DNA from: Mycolicibacterium sp. P9-22
Lineage (GTDB): Bacteria; Actinomycetota; Actinomycetes; Mycobacteriales; Mycobacteriaceae
Reading direction: 5' to 3'
Assembly (NCBI RefSeq): GCF_008329585.1
Contig: NZ_NPKP01000002.1
Span: 62,001-126,000 of the forward strand
Length of the DNA stretch: 64,000 nucleotides
Numbering within the stretch: the stretch's first letter is position 1; every line of letters begins with the position of its first letter. Below, in pieces: positions 1 to 9,312 of this stretch. The notes under the pieces were generated by a model. It was not told the origin of the DNA, did no database searches, and was given only the letters and a program-made list of their open reading frames with translations. The translations under genes were made by a program, and so were the position numbers.

Positions 1-825
1 GCCTCGCTGGTGATGATCCCGTTCATGGCGCTGCCCGATGAGGCGAAGTACAGCTGGGGCTGGCGCGTGCCGTTCTGGCTGTCGGCCGTCGTCGTGGTGG
101 TCGCCTACTTCATCCGTCGCCAGCTGCACGAGACCCCGCAGTTCACCGAGGCCAAGAAGGCCGGCACCATCGCCCGGATGCCGCTGATCCCATTGCTGCG
201 CGACCACTGGCGCGACGTGGTCCGGGTCATCCTCTGCGCGTTCATCGCCGCGGTGTCAACGGTTTTCGGCAACCTGGCCCTGGCCTACGGCAAAGCGGTC
301 GGTCTGGAAGCCGACCTGACGCTGTGGCTCGTCGTGGTCGCCAATGTCGGCGCGCTGATCACCCAGCCGTTCTTCGGCAGGCTGGCCGACCGCGTCGGCC
401 GCAAACCGGTGTTCATCTACGGCGCGTTGTCCTCGGCGGCGCTGATGCCCTTCTACATGCTCTCGATGAGTCAGGGAAACCATCTGCTGACCTTCGCCCT
501 GGCGGTCGCCACCTTCTCCTGCGGCTACGCCGCCGCCAACGCGGTCTGGCCGTCGTTCTACGGCGAGATGTTCTCCACCCAGGTGCGGTTCTCCGGGCTG
601 GCCATCGGCACCCAATTAGGCTTCCTGGTGGCAGGTTTCGCGCCCTCGATCGTCACCGCGCTGGGCGGCGTCCGCGAAGGTGGCTGGGTGGTCATCAGCA
701 TCTTCACCGCGGTGGTGTGCCTGATCGCCGCGGGTTCGGCCCTGACCGCCCGCGAAACCCGCGACGTGCCAACCGAACTGCTGGGCCGACGAGCGGTACC
801 GGACGGCGAGCTCGTCCGGCACTGA
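1..825 (+). CDS. MFS transporter, metabolite:H+ symporter type (5' part missing)
   Basis: The reading frame is open from the first base, so this is the C-terminal ~274 residues of a larger membrane protein. Several hydrophobic segments are visible, and a loop motif GRLADRVGRKP (around residues 127-137 of the fragment) is the hallmark loop of major facilitator transporters, here of the MHS subfamily that imports organic acids by proton symport. It ends four bases before the convergent IclR gene. With pcaHG nearby, an aromatic or dicarboxylic acid substrate is plausible, but substrate identity is inference only. Confidence 0.85.
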   Translation, partial: ASLVMIPFMALPDEAKYSWGWRVPFWLSAVVVVVAYFIRRQLHETPQFTEAKKAGTIARMPLIPLLRDHWRDVVRVILCAFIAAVSTVFGNLALAYGKAVGLEADLTLWLVVVANVGALITQPFFGRLADRVGRKPVFIYGALSSAALMPFYMLSMSQGNHLLTFALAVATFSCGYAAANAVWPSFYGEMFSTQVRFSGLAIGTQLGFLVAGFAPSIVTALGGVREGGWVVISIFTAVVCLIAAGSALTARETRDVPTELLGRRAVPDGELVRH

Positions 826-829
826 CACC

Positions 830-1579
830 TCAGAGCAGGCGCCCGATACCCCGCGCGGCGACCTGCAGGGCTCCCAACAGCCGCTGGCGGTCGCGTTTCA
901 GGGTGGGTACCACCACCCCGATCGCGGCCGCCACGGCGTTGTCCGAGGCACGGACCACCGGCACCGCCAGCGAGCACGCCCCGATCGACATCTCCTCCAC
1001 GGTGACGGCCACCCCGTCGCGGCGGATTCGCTCGAGTTGCGCCTCGAGCACCACCGGCGAGGTGATCGTCTTGGGCGTGACCCGCACCAGCGCGCCAAAC
1101 ACCTCCTGGCGCACGTCCGCCGGAGCGTGAGCAAGCAGCACCTTGCCCACCCCGGTGCTGTGCATCGGCAGCCTGCTGCCCACCGTGCTGACGATCGGCA
1201 CCGACGCCCGCCCGGACATCCTGGACAGATAGAGCACCTGGGCGCCGTCGCGCACCGCGAGGTGCACCGTGGCCAGCGTCGCGGCATACACGTCGTACAG
1301 AAACGGCTCGGCGACCTGCTTCAGCCGGCCTTCCACCGGCGCCCGCAGACCGGCTTCCCACAGCAGCCTGCCGATCACGAACCGTCCGTCCGCGCGGCGT
1401 TCCAGCGCCGACCCGGCCACCAGTTCGCCGGCCAACCGCGAAGCCGTCGGCACCGTCAGGCCGGACCGCTGGGCGAGTTCGGTGAGCGTCAGCGCGCGAT
1501 GGCGTTCGTCGAAGGCGCCGACCATCGCCAGCAACCTGGACGCCACCGTGGTGCCCGGCACCGACGTGTTCCCCGCCAA
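830..1579 (-). CDS. IclR-family transcriptional regulator
   Basis: A 249-residue protein. An N-terminal winged helix-turn-helix (roughly residues 12-75, with LTELAQRSGLTVPTASRLAG) is followed by an IclR effector-binding domain, and MHSTGVGKVLLAH is a typical family motif. It is divergent from pcaH with a 71-bp gap, the usual arrangement for IclR proteins controlling beta-ketoadipate genes, so it probably controls pcaHGBC. The start shown is TTG; an in-frame GTG at 1561 would remove six residues and is equally possible. The effector is unknown; protocatechuate or beta-ketoadipate would be the family precedent. Confidence 0.88.
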   Translation of the reverse strand: MAGNTSVPGTTVASRLLAMVGAFDERHRALTLTELAQRSGLTVPTASRLAGELVAGSALERRADGRFVIGRLLWEAGLRAPVEGRLKQVAEPFLYDVYAATLATVHLAVRDGAQVLYLSRMSGRASVPIVSTVGSRLPMHSTGVGKVLLAHAPADVRQEVFGALVRVTPKTITSPVVLEAQLERIRRDGVAVTVEEMSIGACSLAVPVVRASDNAVAAAIGVVVPTLKRDRQRLLGALQVAARGIGRLL

Positions 1580-1637
1580 CCGCAGAATCCTTTCGCTGAG
1601 CGGAAGTCTACCCTTCCGTGGTCGCGCGCCGGCTGTC

Positions 1638-1643
1638 TAACCT
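1638..1643 (+). promoter_or_regulatory. -10 box of pcaH (leaderless)
   Basis: TAACCT ends 7 nt before the ATG of pcaH, the spacing expected when transcription begins at the start codon. No ribosome binding site precedes that ATG. The box lies in the 71-bp gap shared with the divergent IclR gene, so a repressor bound here could control both. Confidence 0.55.
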
Positions 1644-1650
1644 CAGACCC

Positions 1651-2469
1651 ATGACGGCCCCGCACCCCACCATCACGGATACCAATCCCGACAGCGCTTC
1701 GGCAAGCCAGGCTGGGATCAACGCCGAAATGGCCGCCATCGAAACTGCTTATCTGCAAACAGGTGTCGAGGAATCTCAGCCCCGATTGGACTACGCCCCC
1801 TACCGCAGCAGCCTGTTGCGCCATCCCACCAAGGATCTGCAGCACGCCGACCCCGAGGCGTTGGAGTTGTGGGCGCCGGTGTTCGGTGAGCGCGATGTCC
1901 ACCGGCTGGAATCGGATCTGACCATTCAGCACAACGGTGACCCGATCGGTGAACGCATGGTCGTCACCGGCCGTGTCCTCGACGGTGACGGCCGGCCCGT
2001 GCGCCACCAGCTGGTCGAGATCTGGCAGGCCAACTCGGCGGGCCGCTACGTCCACAAACGCGATCAGCACCGCGCCCCACTGGATCCCAACTTCACCGGA
2101 GTCGGCCGTTGCCTCACCGATGCCGAAGGTAACTACCGCTTCACCACCATCAAGCCGGGCCCCTACCCGTGGAAGAACCACCGCAACGCGTGGCGGCCAG
2201 CACACATCCATTTCTCGCTGTTCGGAACGGATTTCACCCAGCGCATGATCACCCAGATGTACTTTCCCGGAGATCCGCTGTTCGCCCTGGACCCGATCTA
2301 CCAATCCATCACCGACCAGAAGGCACGCGACCGGCTGGTCGCCGCCTATGACCACGATGTCACCAGCCACGAATGGGCCACCGGCTACCGTTGGGACATC
2401 GTGCTGACCGGCTCGCAGCGCACGCATTTCGAGCATGCCGCCCCCACCGACGACGAGGAGCACCGATGA
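1651..2469 (+). CDS. pcaH: Protocatechuate 3,4-dioxygenase, beta subunit
   Basis: Intradiol dioxygenase of 272 residues that opens protocatechuate to 3-carboxy-cis,cis-muconate using Fe(III). The expected iron ligands are visible: Tyr133 in AGRYVH, Tyr172 in GPYPW, and His185/His187 in PAHIHFS. The ATG at 1651 is chosen because it follows a -10 box at leaderless spacing and removes an unconserved N-terminal tail that a GTG at 1618 would add. Its TGA overlaps the ATG of pcaG, so the two subunits are translationally coupled. Confidence 0.95.
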   Translation: MTAPHPTITDTNPDSASASQAGINAEMAAIETAYLQTGVEESQPRLDYAPYRSSLLRHPTKDLQHADPEALELWAPVFGERDVHRLESDLTIQHNGDPIGERMVVTGRVLDGDGRPVRHQLVEIWQANSAGRYVHKRDQHRAPLDPNFTGVGRCLTDAEGNYRFTTIKPGPYPWKNHRNAWRPAHIHFSLFGTDFTQRMITQMYFPGDPLFALDPIYQSITDQKARDRLVAAYDHDVTSHEWATGYRWDIVLTGSQRTHFEHAAPTDDEEHR

Positions 2470-3017
2470 CGATGCTGGCCCCGACCCCGGGACAGACGAT
2501 CGGCCCGTTCTACGGCTACGCCCTGCCGTTCGAACGCGGCGGCGAACTCGTACCCCCCGGCGCGCCCGATGCCATCCGCTTCCATGGCATCGTCACCGAC
2601 GGCGCCGGCCAACCGGTACCCGATGTGCTGCTGGAGATCTGGCAGGCCGATGCCGAAGGGCGGGTGCCGCACACGGCGGGATCACTGCATCGCGACGGCT
2701 GGACGTTCACCGGCTGGGGCCGGGTGTCCACCGACGACGAGGGCCATTTCAGCTTCAGCACCGTCGAACCAGCCGCCGGGGCGCCGGGCCGCGCACCGTT
2801 CATCGCGATCACCGTGTTCGGGCGCGGGCTGCTCAACCGGCTGTTCACCCGCGCCTACCTGCCCGGCCCGGCCTGCGCGGATGATCCCCTGCTGGCGCGC
2901 CTGCCCGCCGGCCGGCGCGACACCCTGATCGCCACCCGCGACGAGCACGGTCTGCGTTTCGACATCCGGCTACAGGGAGACGGCGAGACCGTCTTCCTGC
3001 GGTACCCGGGCCAGTGA
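2466..3017 (+). CDS. pcaG: Protocatechuate 3,4-dioxygenase, alpha subunit
   Basis: 183 residues. It begins with the family motif TPGQTIGPFYGYALP and carries the intradiol beta-sandwich (LLEIWQADAEG near residues 55-65), but lacks the beta-subunit iron ligands, as expected for the non-metal subunit. It pairs with PcaH to form the active-site cleft. The start overlaps the pcaH stop (ATGA), and its own stop overlaps the GTG of pcaB (GTGA), so this is one tightly coupled operon. Confidence 0.95.
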   Translation: MTMLAPTPGQTIGPFYGYALPFERGGELVPPGAPDAIRFHGIVTDGAGQPVPDVLLEIWQADAEGRVPHTAGSLHRDGWTFTGWGRVSTDDEGHFSFSTVEPAAGAPGRAPFIAITVFGRGLLNRLFTRAYLPGPACADDPLLARLPAGRRDTLIATRDEHGLRFDIRLQGDGETVFLRYPGQ

Positions 3018-4216
3018 GCGACCTGTTCTGGCCGGGCGATCACCGTGCCGGCACGGTGATGTCGGACGCGGCGCTGCTCACCGCCCTCGCACAGGTCGAA
3101 AATGCCTGGCTGACCGTTCTTGTCGATGTCGGCATCGCTCCGGCCGGCGCCGCCGCGGACCTGACGGCCCTGGTGTCGGAGGCGGACCTGGAGGGCATCG
3201 CCGCCGCCGCCGAAAAGGACGGAAATCCCGTCACCGCCGTGGTGGCGCTGCTGCGTGAGCGGGCCGGCGGCGAGACCGCGACCTGGTTGCACCGCGGATT
3301 GACCAGCCAGGATGTGCTGGACACCGCCCTGATGCTGTGCACGCGTGACGCGCTGGCGGCCGTGCACACCGCATTGGCCATCCAGGTGCACACCCTGGTC
3401 GGCTTGATCGAAATGCACGGTGCCGCACCACTGCTCACCCGGACACTGACTCAGCCGGCCCTACCGGGAACCTTCGGGGGCAAGTTCGCCGTCTGGCTCA
3501 CCGCGATTCTGGACGCGGCCGAAGCCCTTCCGGCACTCCGGTATCCGGTGCAGTGCGGTGGCGCGGCCGGCACCATGGCGGCCACGACCGAACTGTCCGG
3601 GTCACCGGAAGCCGCACTGGGGCTGGCCACCGCACTGGCAGCCGCGCTGGACCTGGACGCCGCACCTCCGTGGCACACCACCCGCTCGGTACTGACCCGC
3701 CTCGGTGACGCGTTGGTCACCTGCACCGATGCGTGGGGCCACGTCGCCAACGACATCGCCGCGGGTATCCGGGCCGGGGAACTCGCCGAGGGCTCCGGCG
3801 GCGGGTCATCGACCATGCCGCACAAGAACAATCCGGTGCTCACCGTGCTGCTGCGCCGGACCGCGATGTCGGCGCCACAACTGGGCGCGACGATGCACAC
3901 CGCCTCGGCGGCCGGCGTCGACGAACGCTCGGATGGCGGCTGGCACACCGAATGGGCCACCCTGCGGACCCTGGCGCGGCGCACCGTGGTGGCCGCATCC
4001 CAGACCGCCGATCTGCTGAAGGGCCTGCGCGTCGATACCGCGACCGCGGCCGCGAACCTCGCCGCCGCCCAGGGCATCCACGCCGAGCAGCAATCCATGC
4101 AGGCACTGACCGGGCGGACCGGCCCGACCGACTATCTCGGTGTCACCGCCCATCTCGTCGATGCCGCGGTGCAACGCGCCGGGCGCTATCTCAAGGAGAA
4201 CCGTGACCACACATGA
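3014..4216 (+). CDS. pcaB: 3-carboxy-cis,cis-muconate cycloisomerase
   Basis: 400 residues, fumarase/aspartase superfamily. The superfamily signature GSSTMPHKNNP lies around residues 262-272 and supplies the mobile catalytic loop. The enzyme lactonises the PcaHG product to gamma-carboxymuconolactone. HRGLTSQDVLDTALML near residues 95-110 is the second conserved region of the family. The start is GTG overlapping the pcaG stop. The gene order HGBC is typical of actinobacterial pca clusters. Confidence 0.94.
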   Translation: MSDLFWPGDHRAGTVMSDAALLTALAQVENAWLTVLVDVGIAPAGAAADLTALVSEADLEGIAAAAEKDGNPVTAVVALLRERAGGETATWLHRGLTSQDVLDTALMLCTRDALAAVHTALAIQVHTLVGLIEMHGAAPLLTRTLTQPALPGTFGGKFAVWLTAILDAAEALPALRYPVQCGGAAGTMAATTELSGSPEAALGLATALAAALDLDAAPPWHTTRSVLTRLGDALVTCTDAWGHVANDIAAGIRAGELAEGSGGGSSTMPHKNNPVLTVLLRRTAMSAPQLGATMHTASAAGVDERSDGGWHTEWATLRTLARRTVVAASQTADLLKGLRVDTATAAANLAAAQGIHAEQQSMQALTGRTGPTDYLGVTAHLVDAAVQRAGRYLKENRDHT

Positions 4217-4565
4217 CGACGGCATGGCGGTGCGCCGCGAAGTGCTCGGCGATGCGCACGTCGACCGCGCGGTGGCCGCCACCACCGCCTTCACCGCCGA
4301 CTTCCAGGACCTGATCACCCGGTACGCCTGGGGTGAGATCTGGACCCGGCCAGGCCTGGACCGCAGGTCGCGTTCGATGATCACCCTGACCGCACTGATC
4401 GCCCGCGGCCACCATGAGGAATTCGCCATGCATGTGCGGGCCGCGCTGCGCAACGGTCTGACGGCCGACGAGATCAAGGAGGTGATCCTGCAGAGCGCCA
4501 TCTACTGCGGGGTCCCCGACGCCAACAACGCGTTCCGGATCGCCGCCGAGGTACTCGGCGGGTAG
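4203..4565 (+). CDS. pcaC: 4-carboxymuconolactone decarboxylase
   Basis: 120-residue member of the CMD/AhpD-like fold. RSRSMITLTALIARG and HVRAALRNGLTADEIKEV are conserved family segments. It decarboxylates gamma-carboxymuconolactone to beta-ketoadipate enol-lactone. The GTG at 4203 is preceded by AAGGAG at 4193-4198, four bases away, and lies 14 bp inside pcaB. In many actinobacteria this domain is fused to the enol-lactonase PcaD as PcaL. Here it stands alone, and no pcaD, pcaI, pcaJ or pcaF is present in the window. Confidence 0.93.
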   Translation: MTTHDDGMAVRREVLGDAHVDRAVAATTAFTADFQDLITRYAWGEIWTRPGLDRRSRSMITLTALIARGHHEEFAMHVRAALRNGLTADEIKEVILQSAIYCGVPDANNAFRIAAEVLGG

Positions 4566-4656
4566 CCGTCACGAACGCGCGGCCCGGTACATGTCGCGAT
4601 CGGAAACGTGCCGGTGTCGCCGTGCGTGATTTACACAGCCCCGGCCACCGCGTTGC

Positions 4657-5757
4657 ATGGACGCCATGACGATCAGCGTGACCGAGCGGGCCGAGCTGCG
4701 ATCCGCGGTCCGCGACCTGCTGCACGACCGATGCACCGAGGCCGACGTGCGGCGGATCATGGCCTCCGCGGACGGATTCGACCGTGACCTGTGGGCCAAG
4801 CTGGCCGCCCAAGGCGTCACCGGACTGCTGGTGGCCCCCGAATACGGCGGTGTCGGGCTGGGCGCGCAGGAACTCGAAGCCGTCGCCGAGGAGACCGGGG
4901 CCGCCCTGCTGCCCGCCCCGTTCCTGTCCAGCGCGGTACTCACCGTCGCACTCATCCAGTCGGCCGGCACCGATGCCGACAAACAGCGGTTGCTGCCCGG
5001 GCTCGCCGACGGCACCGCGATCGGCACGGTGGCGGTCACCGGAGCGCGCGGCACCTGGACGCCGGACGGTATCGACATCCGGGCCGGCGCCGACGGCACC
5101 CTGACCGGCACCGCGCACTACGTCACCTTCGGGCAGACCGCCGATGTCATCCTGGTCATCGCGCAGACCACCGACGGGCCCGCCGTCTTCCAGGTCGCAC
5201 CCGATGCCCCCGGTTTCCTGCGCACCGCCGCAACGGTTTTCGACCCGACCACGCCGCTGTCCACCTTCACCCTCACCGCCGCCCCGGCCCAGCGCATCGG
5301 CACGGCCGGCTGGGACGCGATCCAGCACGCACTGGATTTGGCGGTGATCGCGCTGGCCGGCGAGCAGACCGGCGGCGCCCGGCGGATCTTCGACCTCACC
5401 GTCGAATACCTGAAGACCCGCATCCAATTCGGCCGCCCGATCGGCAGCTTCCAGGCACTCAAACACATGGCGGCCGACCTGCTGCTGCGGGTGGAATCGG
5501 CCACCTCGGCGGCCCAGCACGCGGCGGCCGGTTACGAGGATCCCGAAACCCGCGGCGGCGCGGTCGCACTCGCGGGCTTCGCCTGCGCCGAGGCCTACGT
5601 CGACACCGCGATGGCAGCTATCCAGATGCACGGCGGCATCGGATTCACCTGGGAACATCCCGCCCACCTATACCTGCGCCGGGCCCGCACCGGCCTGCAA
5701 CTGTTCGGTGACTCCGGGACGCACCGCGAGCGCTACCTGCTGTCGAAAGGCGCCTGA
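4657..5757 (+). CDS. Acyl-CoA dehydrogenase, putative subunit of a heteromeric enzyme
   Basis: 366 residues with the acyl-CoA dehydrogenase fold: a helical N-terminus, a beta middle domain, and a C-terminal helical domain with RIQFGRPIGSFQALKH and QMHGGIGFTWEH. The family oxidises acyl-CoA to trans-2-enoyl-CoA with FAD. Its pairing with a second, differently built dehydrogenase immediately downstream (2-bp gap) resembles the alpha2-beta2 FadE pairs mycobacteria use for steroid side chains and other bulky acyl-CoAs. ATG 4657 is taken; ATG 4666 is an alternative. The substrate is not identifiable. Confidence 0.88.
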   Translation: MDAMTISVTERAELRSAVRDLLHDRCTEADVRRIMASADGFDRDLWAKLAAQGVTGLLVAPEYGGVGLGAQELEAVAEETGAALLPAPFLSSAVLTVALIQSAGTDADKQRLLPGLADGTAIGTVAVTGARGTWTPDGIDIRAGADGTLTGTAHYVTFGQTADVILVIAQTTDGPAVFQVAPDAPGFLRTAATVFDPTTPLSTFTLTAAPAQRIGTAGWDAIQHALDLAVIALAGEQTGGARRIFDLTVEYLKTRIQFGRPIGSFQALKHMAADLLLRVESATSAAQHAAAGYEDPETRGGAVALAGFACAEAYVDTAMAAIQMHGGIGFTWEHPAHLYLRRARTGLQLFGDSGTHRERYLLSKGA

Positions 5758-5758
5758 G

Positions 5759-6958
5759 ATGACCGAGAACACCCTGCCCTCAGCCGACGAACTGCGCGCC
5801 GAGGTCCGCGAATGGCTGGCCGCGAACTGGACCGGGGCGCTGTCCAAGTCCGATGACCCGTGGGCGAGTTCCCCGGAGCGGATCGCCTGGCTGGAGAAGG
5901 TCCTCGACGCCGGGTATGCCACGCCGACGTACCCCACCCAGTGGTATGGCCGCGAATACCCGAACCAACTCGCCAACGTCATCGACCAGGAGTTCCGCGC
6001 CGTCCGAGCCCCGGGCGCCCGCCAGGACAAATACAGCATCCCGGCCAACACCGTAATGAAATTCGGCACCGAGCAGATCAAACACGATCTGTTGCGGGAC
6101 TTTCTGACCGAGAGATCCCGCACCTGCCTGCTCTACAGCGAGCCCGGGGCAGGCTCGGATCTGGCCGGTGTCCGGACCTCCGCAGTACACGACGGCGACC
6201 AGTGGATCATCAACGGCCAGAAGGTGTGGACGTCGGGGGCGCTGACTTCCGACTATGCGCTGCTGATCGCCCGCACCGATTGGGATGTGCCCAAACACCA
6301 GGGCATCACCTTCTTCATCATCGGAATGAAACAACCCGGTATCGAGGTGCGACCGCTGCATCAGATCACCGGTGAATCGCACTTCAACGAGGTGTTCATC
6401 ACCGATGCGAAGGCGCCCGACGCCTATGTCGTGGGCGGTATCGGCAATGGCTGGCGGGTGCTGCAGACCGCGCTCGCCTACGAGCGGTCGCTGATGGGCG
6501 CCGCCGGCCGGTCCGGACGCAACCAGTCCCGCGCCAACAGCCTCGTCGAACTGGCCCGCGAACACGGACGACTCGATGACGCCGCGGTGCGCAGATCGCT
6601 GGCCGAGGTGCTGGCCTTGCGAGAACTCAACGGTCTCAACAATGCCCGCGCGAAGGCCGAGGCCAAACAGGGCACCTCGAGTCCGGTCATGTCCCTGGGC
6701 AAGCTGGCGATGTCGGGCATCCTGCATGCCGAGGCGCGGCTGAAGACCGACATCATCGGCGCGCAGGCACTGCTGGCCGGCAGCGACAACCCAGAATCCG
6801 ATGATGTGAACTTCTTGACGCTCAACGCGTTCTTCACCTCGATCGGCGGCGGTACCGATCAGATCCAGCGCAACATCATCGGTGAGCGGGTGCTCGGGCT
6901 GCCCAAGGAGCCCGAGGTCGACCGCGACATCCCGTTCCGCCAGGCTCGGCGGAACTGA
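5759..6958 (+). CDS. Acyl-CoA dehydrogenase, second subunit or partner
   Basis: 399 residues. The flavin-loop motif LYSEPGAGSDLAGVRT (around residues 125-140) and the C-terminal GGGTDQIQRNIIGERVLGL are diagnostic of acyl-CoA dehydrogenases. The ATG at 5759 follows the upstream dehydrogenase stop by one base, so the two are co-translated. It differs in length and motifs from its neighbour, arguing for a heteromer rather than a tandem duplicate. It is followed after 5 bp by the CoA-transferase, which would supply the CoA thioester substrate. Confidence 0.9.
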   Translation: MTENTLPSADELRAEVREWLAANWTGALSKSDDPWASSPERIAWLEKVLDAGYATPTYPTQWYGREYPNQLANVIDQEFRAVRAPGARQDKYSIPANTVMKFGTEQIKHDLLRDFLTERSRTCLLYSEPGAGSDLAGVRTSAVHDGDQWIINGQKVWTSGALTSDYALLIARTDWDVPKHQGITFFIIGMKQPGIEVRPLHQITGESHFNEVFITDAKAPDAYVVGGIGNGWRVLQTALAYERSLMGAAGRSGRNQSRANSLVELAREHGRLDDAAVRRSLAEVLALRELNGLNNARAKAEAKQGTSSPVMSLGKLAMSGILHAEARLKTDIIGAQALLAGSDNPESDDVNFLTLNAFFTSIGGGTDQIQRNIIGERVLGLPKEPEVDRDIPFRQARRN

Positions 6959-6963
6959 GCCCG

Positions 6964-9240
6964 ATGAACTGCGAAAACGGTTACGACCCACCATTGTCGG
7001 GCGTACGGGTCCTCGACCTGTCCACCGGCCCGATGACCGCCGTCGGACGCCTGCTGGCCGATCTCGGCGCCCACGTCAGTCCCATTGCGCTGCAAGGAGT
7101 CAACTCCCAGGACGGACCGGTGCCGCTGGACACGGCGATCAACCGGCACGGCCTGGAAACGGTGACCGTGCACGACCGCGACGCCTGGACCCACCTGTTG
7201 GCCGGCGCGGACATCCTCATCGAGAACACCGCGCCCGGCTCGGATGCCGAGGCCGCACTTGCCGTCCGTGCGATCCGGGCGGCGAACCCGGCTCTGGTGA
7301 TCCTGTCCGTCAGTGACTTCGGCCGCGACACCCGATTCCGCACCTGGCAGGCCACCACTCCGGTGCTGCACGCGCTCACCAGTGAACTGTCCCGGTCCGG
7401 CATCCCCGGGCGCGAACCGCTGGTGCCGCCCGGACGCCACCTGCCCTACCAGGTCGCCGCCGCCCAGGCGGCGGTGTTCACCGTCAGCGTGCTGCTGGAC
7501 CGATTGCGCACCGGCGAAGGCGATCTCATCGACTTCGCGGTGCTCGAGGGCGCCATGCAGACCCTCGATCCGCCCTACGGCACGGCAGGTACCGCCTCGG
7601 CCGGGGTGGCGCTCGGCGCACAGAAGCGCGACTGGGCTGCCGAGCAGTTGCGCTATCCCATCATCGCGTGCCGCGACGGCCACGTCCGGATCTGCCTGCT
7701 GGCCAAACGGCAGTGGACGGGAATGTTCGAATGGCTGGGCCGCCCAGCCGAATTCGCCGATCCGAAGTACTACAGCCTGCGCGAGCGACTCACCTCCGTC
7801 GAGCTGCTGGGGGCGATCGGGCGGTTCTGCGCGGACAAGACACGTGCCGAACTGGAGGAGCAGGGTCAACGCCACAAGGTACCGACCGCGGCGGTGCTCA
7901 GTCTCTCCGAGGCGCTGCGCAGCGCACACGTCGCCGAACGCGGTTTCTTCCGCGACGTCGAACTCACCCCGGGCCTGCGGGCGCCGGTTCCGGTGGGCGT
8001 CGTGGAGATCGACGGACACCGGGCCAGTGCGCTCAACTTCCCCGCACTGCCGGTGACACGGCCGGCACACGCGGCCATCCTGGCCGGGCGCGCACGCCGC
8101 GATGAAGGCCTGCCGCTGGAGGGCCTGCGCGTACTGGACCTCGGTGTCATCGTGGTGGGCAGCGACACCGGCCGGCTGTTCGGTGACCTCGGCGCCGATG
8201 TCGTCAAGATCGAGAACTCGGCGTTCCCGGACGGATTGCGCGGCAACCTGGCCTCGATCTCGCACACCTATGCCGCCGGTCACCGCAACAAGAAATCCAT
8301 CAGCATCGACCTGCGCATCGCGGAAGGCCAGGCCCTGGCGCACCGGCTCGTCGAGTCCGCCGATGTGGTCCTCACCAACTTCAAACCCGGTGTCGCTGCC
8401 TCGCTGGGCATGGACCACGACACACTTCACCGGATCAACCCGGGCATCGTCGTGGTGGACAGTTCGGCGTTCGGCCCGACCGGCCCCTGGGCGGACCGGC
8501 TCGGCTACGGGCCGCTGGTGCGGGCGGCCGCGGGATTCACGGCGCAGTGGGCCTACCCCGGTGAGCGGGACCACTTCTGCGATGCCGTCACCGTCTACCC
8601 CGATCACGTCGCCGCCCGGATCGGCACGCTCGCCGCACTGGCCCTGCTGCTGCGCCGGGAACGCACCGGCACCGGCGGGACGGCCAGCGTCGCGCAGTCC
8701 GAGGTGATGATCAGCCATCTGGCCGCCGAGATCGCCGGCAGAGAACTCGGCCTCCCCGAACCGCGACCCGAACACCCGTGGGGCCTGTTCCCCGCCGAAG
8801 GTGACGACGCGTGGATCGCGGTGACCGTCCGCGACGAAGCCGACAACCGGGCGCTACGCAGCGTCATCGGGGAACAGCCGCTGGCCGAATGGACCGCCGG
8901 CCGCCGCGCGGGCGAGGCGATGGAGCTGCTCCAGACGGCGGGAGTGCCCGCCGGTGCGGTACTGCACGCCGCCGAGGTGCCCGGCTGGGAGTACTACATC
9001 GACCGGCGCACGTTCCGGGAGGAACTGCATCCGCACGGCCGCGAGCCCTACATCCTGGAGAACGTCCAGATCCATTCCGGCCGCATCGCGGACCCGCCGC
9101 TCGGGCAGGCTCCGCTGCTGGGTGAGCAGACCCGCGAGCTGGCCGCTGAGCTGCTGGGACTGAGCCAGGACGATATCGACGACCTGATGGCACGCGGCGT
9201 GCTGGAGTCGGTGGCCGAGCCGGCCGCACAGCCTCGCTGA
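6964..9240 (+). CDS. Fused double class III (CaiB/BaiF) CoA-transferase
   Basis: 758 residues made of two CaiB/BaiF-like halves: about 1-375 (starting LSGVRVLDLSTGP) and about 380-750 (starting LEGLRVLDLGVIVVG, with VVKIENS and NKKSISIDLR). Single family members are about 400 residues, so this is a genuine tandem fusion that could replace a two-subunit transferase. By eye, the position that normally holds the catalytic Asp is Glu in both halves (AVLEGA and AQSEVM). It sits directly after the dehydrogenase pair and probably activates their acid substrate by CoA transfer. Confidence 0.85.
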   Translation: MNCENGYDPPLSGVRVLDLSTGPMTAVGRLLADLGAHVSPIALQGVNSQDGPVPLDTAINRHGLETVTVHDRDAWTHLLAGADILIENTAPGSDAEAALAVRAIRAANPALVILSVSDFGRDTRFRTWQATTPVLHALTSELSRSGIPGREPLVPPGRHLPYQVAAAQAAVFTVSVLLDRLRTGEGDLIDFAVLEGAMQTLDPPYGTAGTASAGVALGAQKRDWAAEQLRYPIIACRDGHVRICLLAKRQWTGMFEWLGRPAEFADPKYYSLRERLTSVELLGAIGRFCADKTRAELEEQGQRHKVPTAAVLSLSEALRSAHVAERGFFRDVELTPGLRAPVPVGVVEIDGHRASALNFPALPVTRPAHAAILAGRARRDEGLPLEGLRVLDLGVIVVGSDTGRLFGDLGADVVKIENSAFPDGLRGNLASISHTYAAGHRNKKSISIDLRIAEGQALAHRLVESADVVLTNFKPGVAASLGMDHDTLHRINPGIVVVDSSAFGPTGPWADRLGYGPLVRAAAGFTAQWAYPGERDHFCDAVTVYPDHVAARIGTLAALALLLRRERTGTGGTASVAQSEVMISHLAAEIAGRELGLPEPRPEHPWGLFPAEGDDAWIAVTVRDEADNRALRSVIGEQPLAEWTAGRRAGEAMELLQTAGVPAGAVLHAAEVPGWEYYIDRRTFREELHPHGREPYILENVQIHSGRIADPPLGQAPLLGEQTRELAAELLGLSQDDIDDLMARGVLESVAEPAAQPR

Positions 9241-9312
9241 CCGGGCTGTTCGCCGAGCGGCTTAAGATCGCTGGAGCCAACATCAGCCTCGACCCGTTTG
9301 GGACGTGCCCGC

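Noticed and set aside
1618..1650. GTG start of pcaH at 1618
   Set aside because: It would add 11 unconserved residues, and the region contains the likely -10 box of pcaH.
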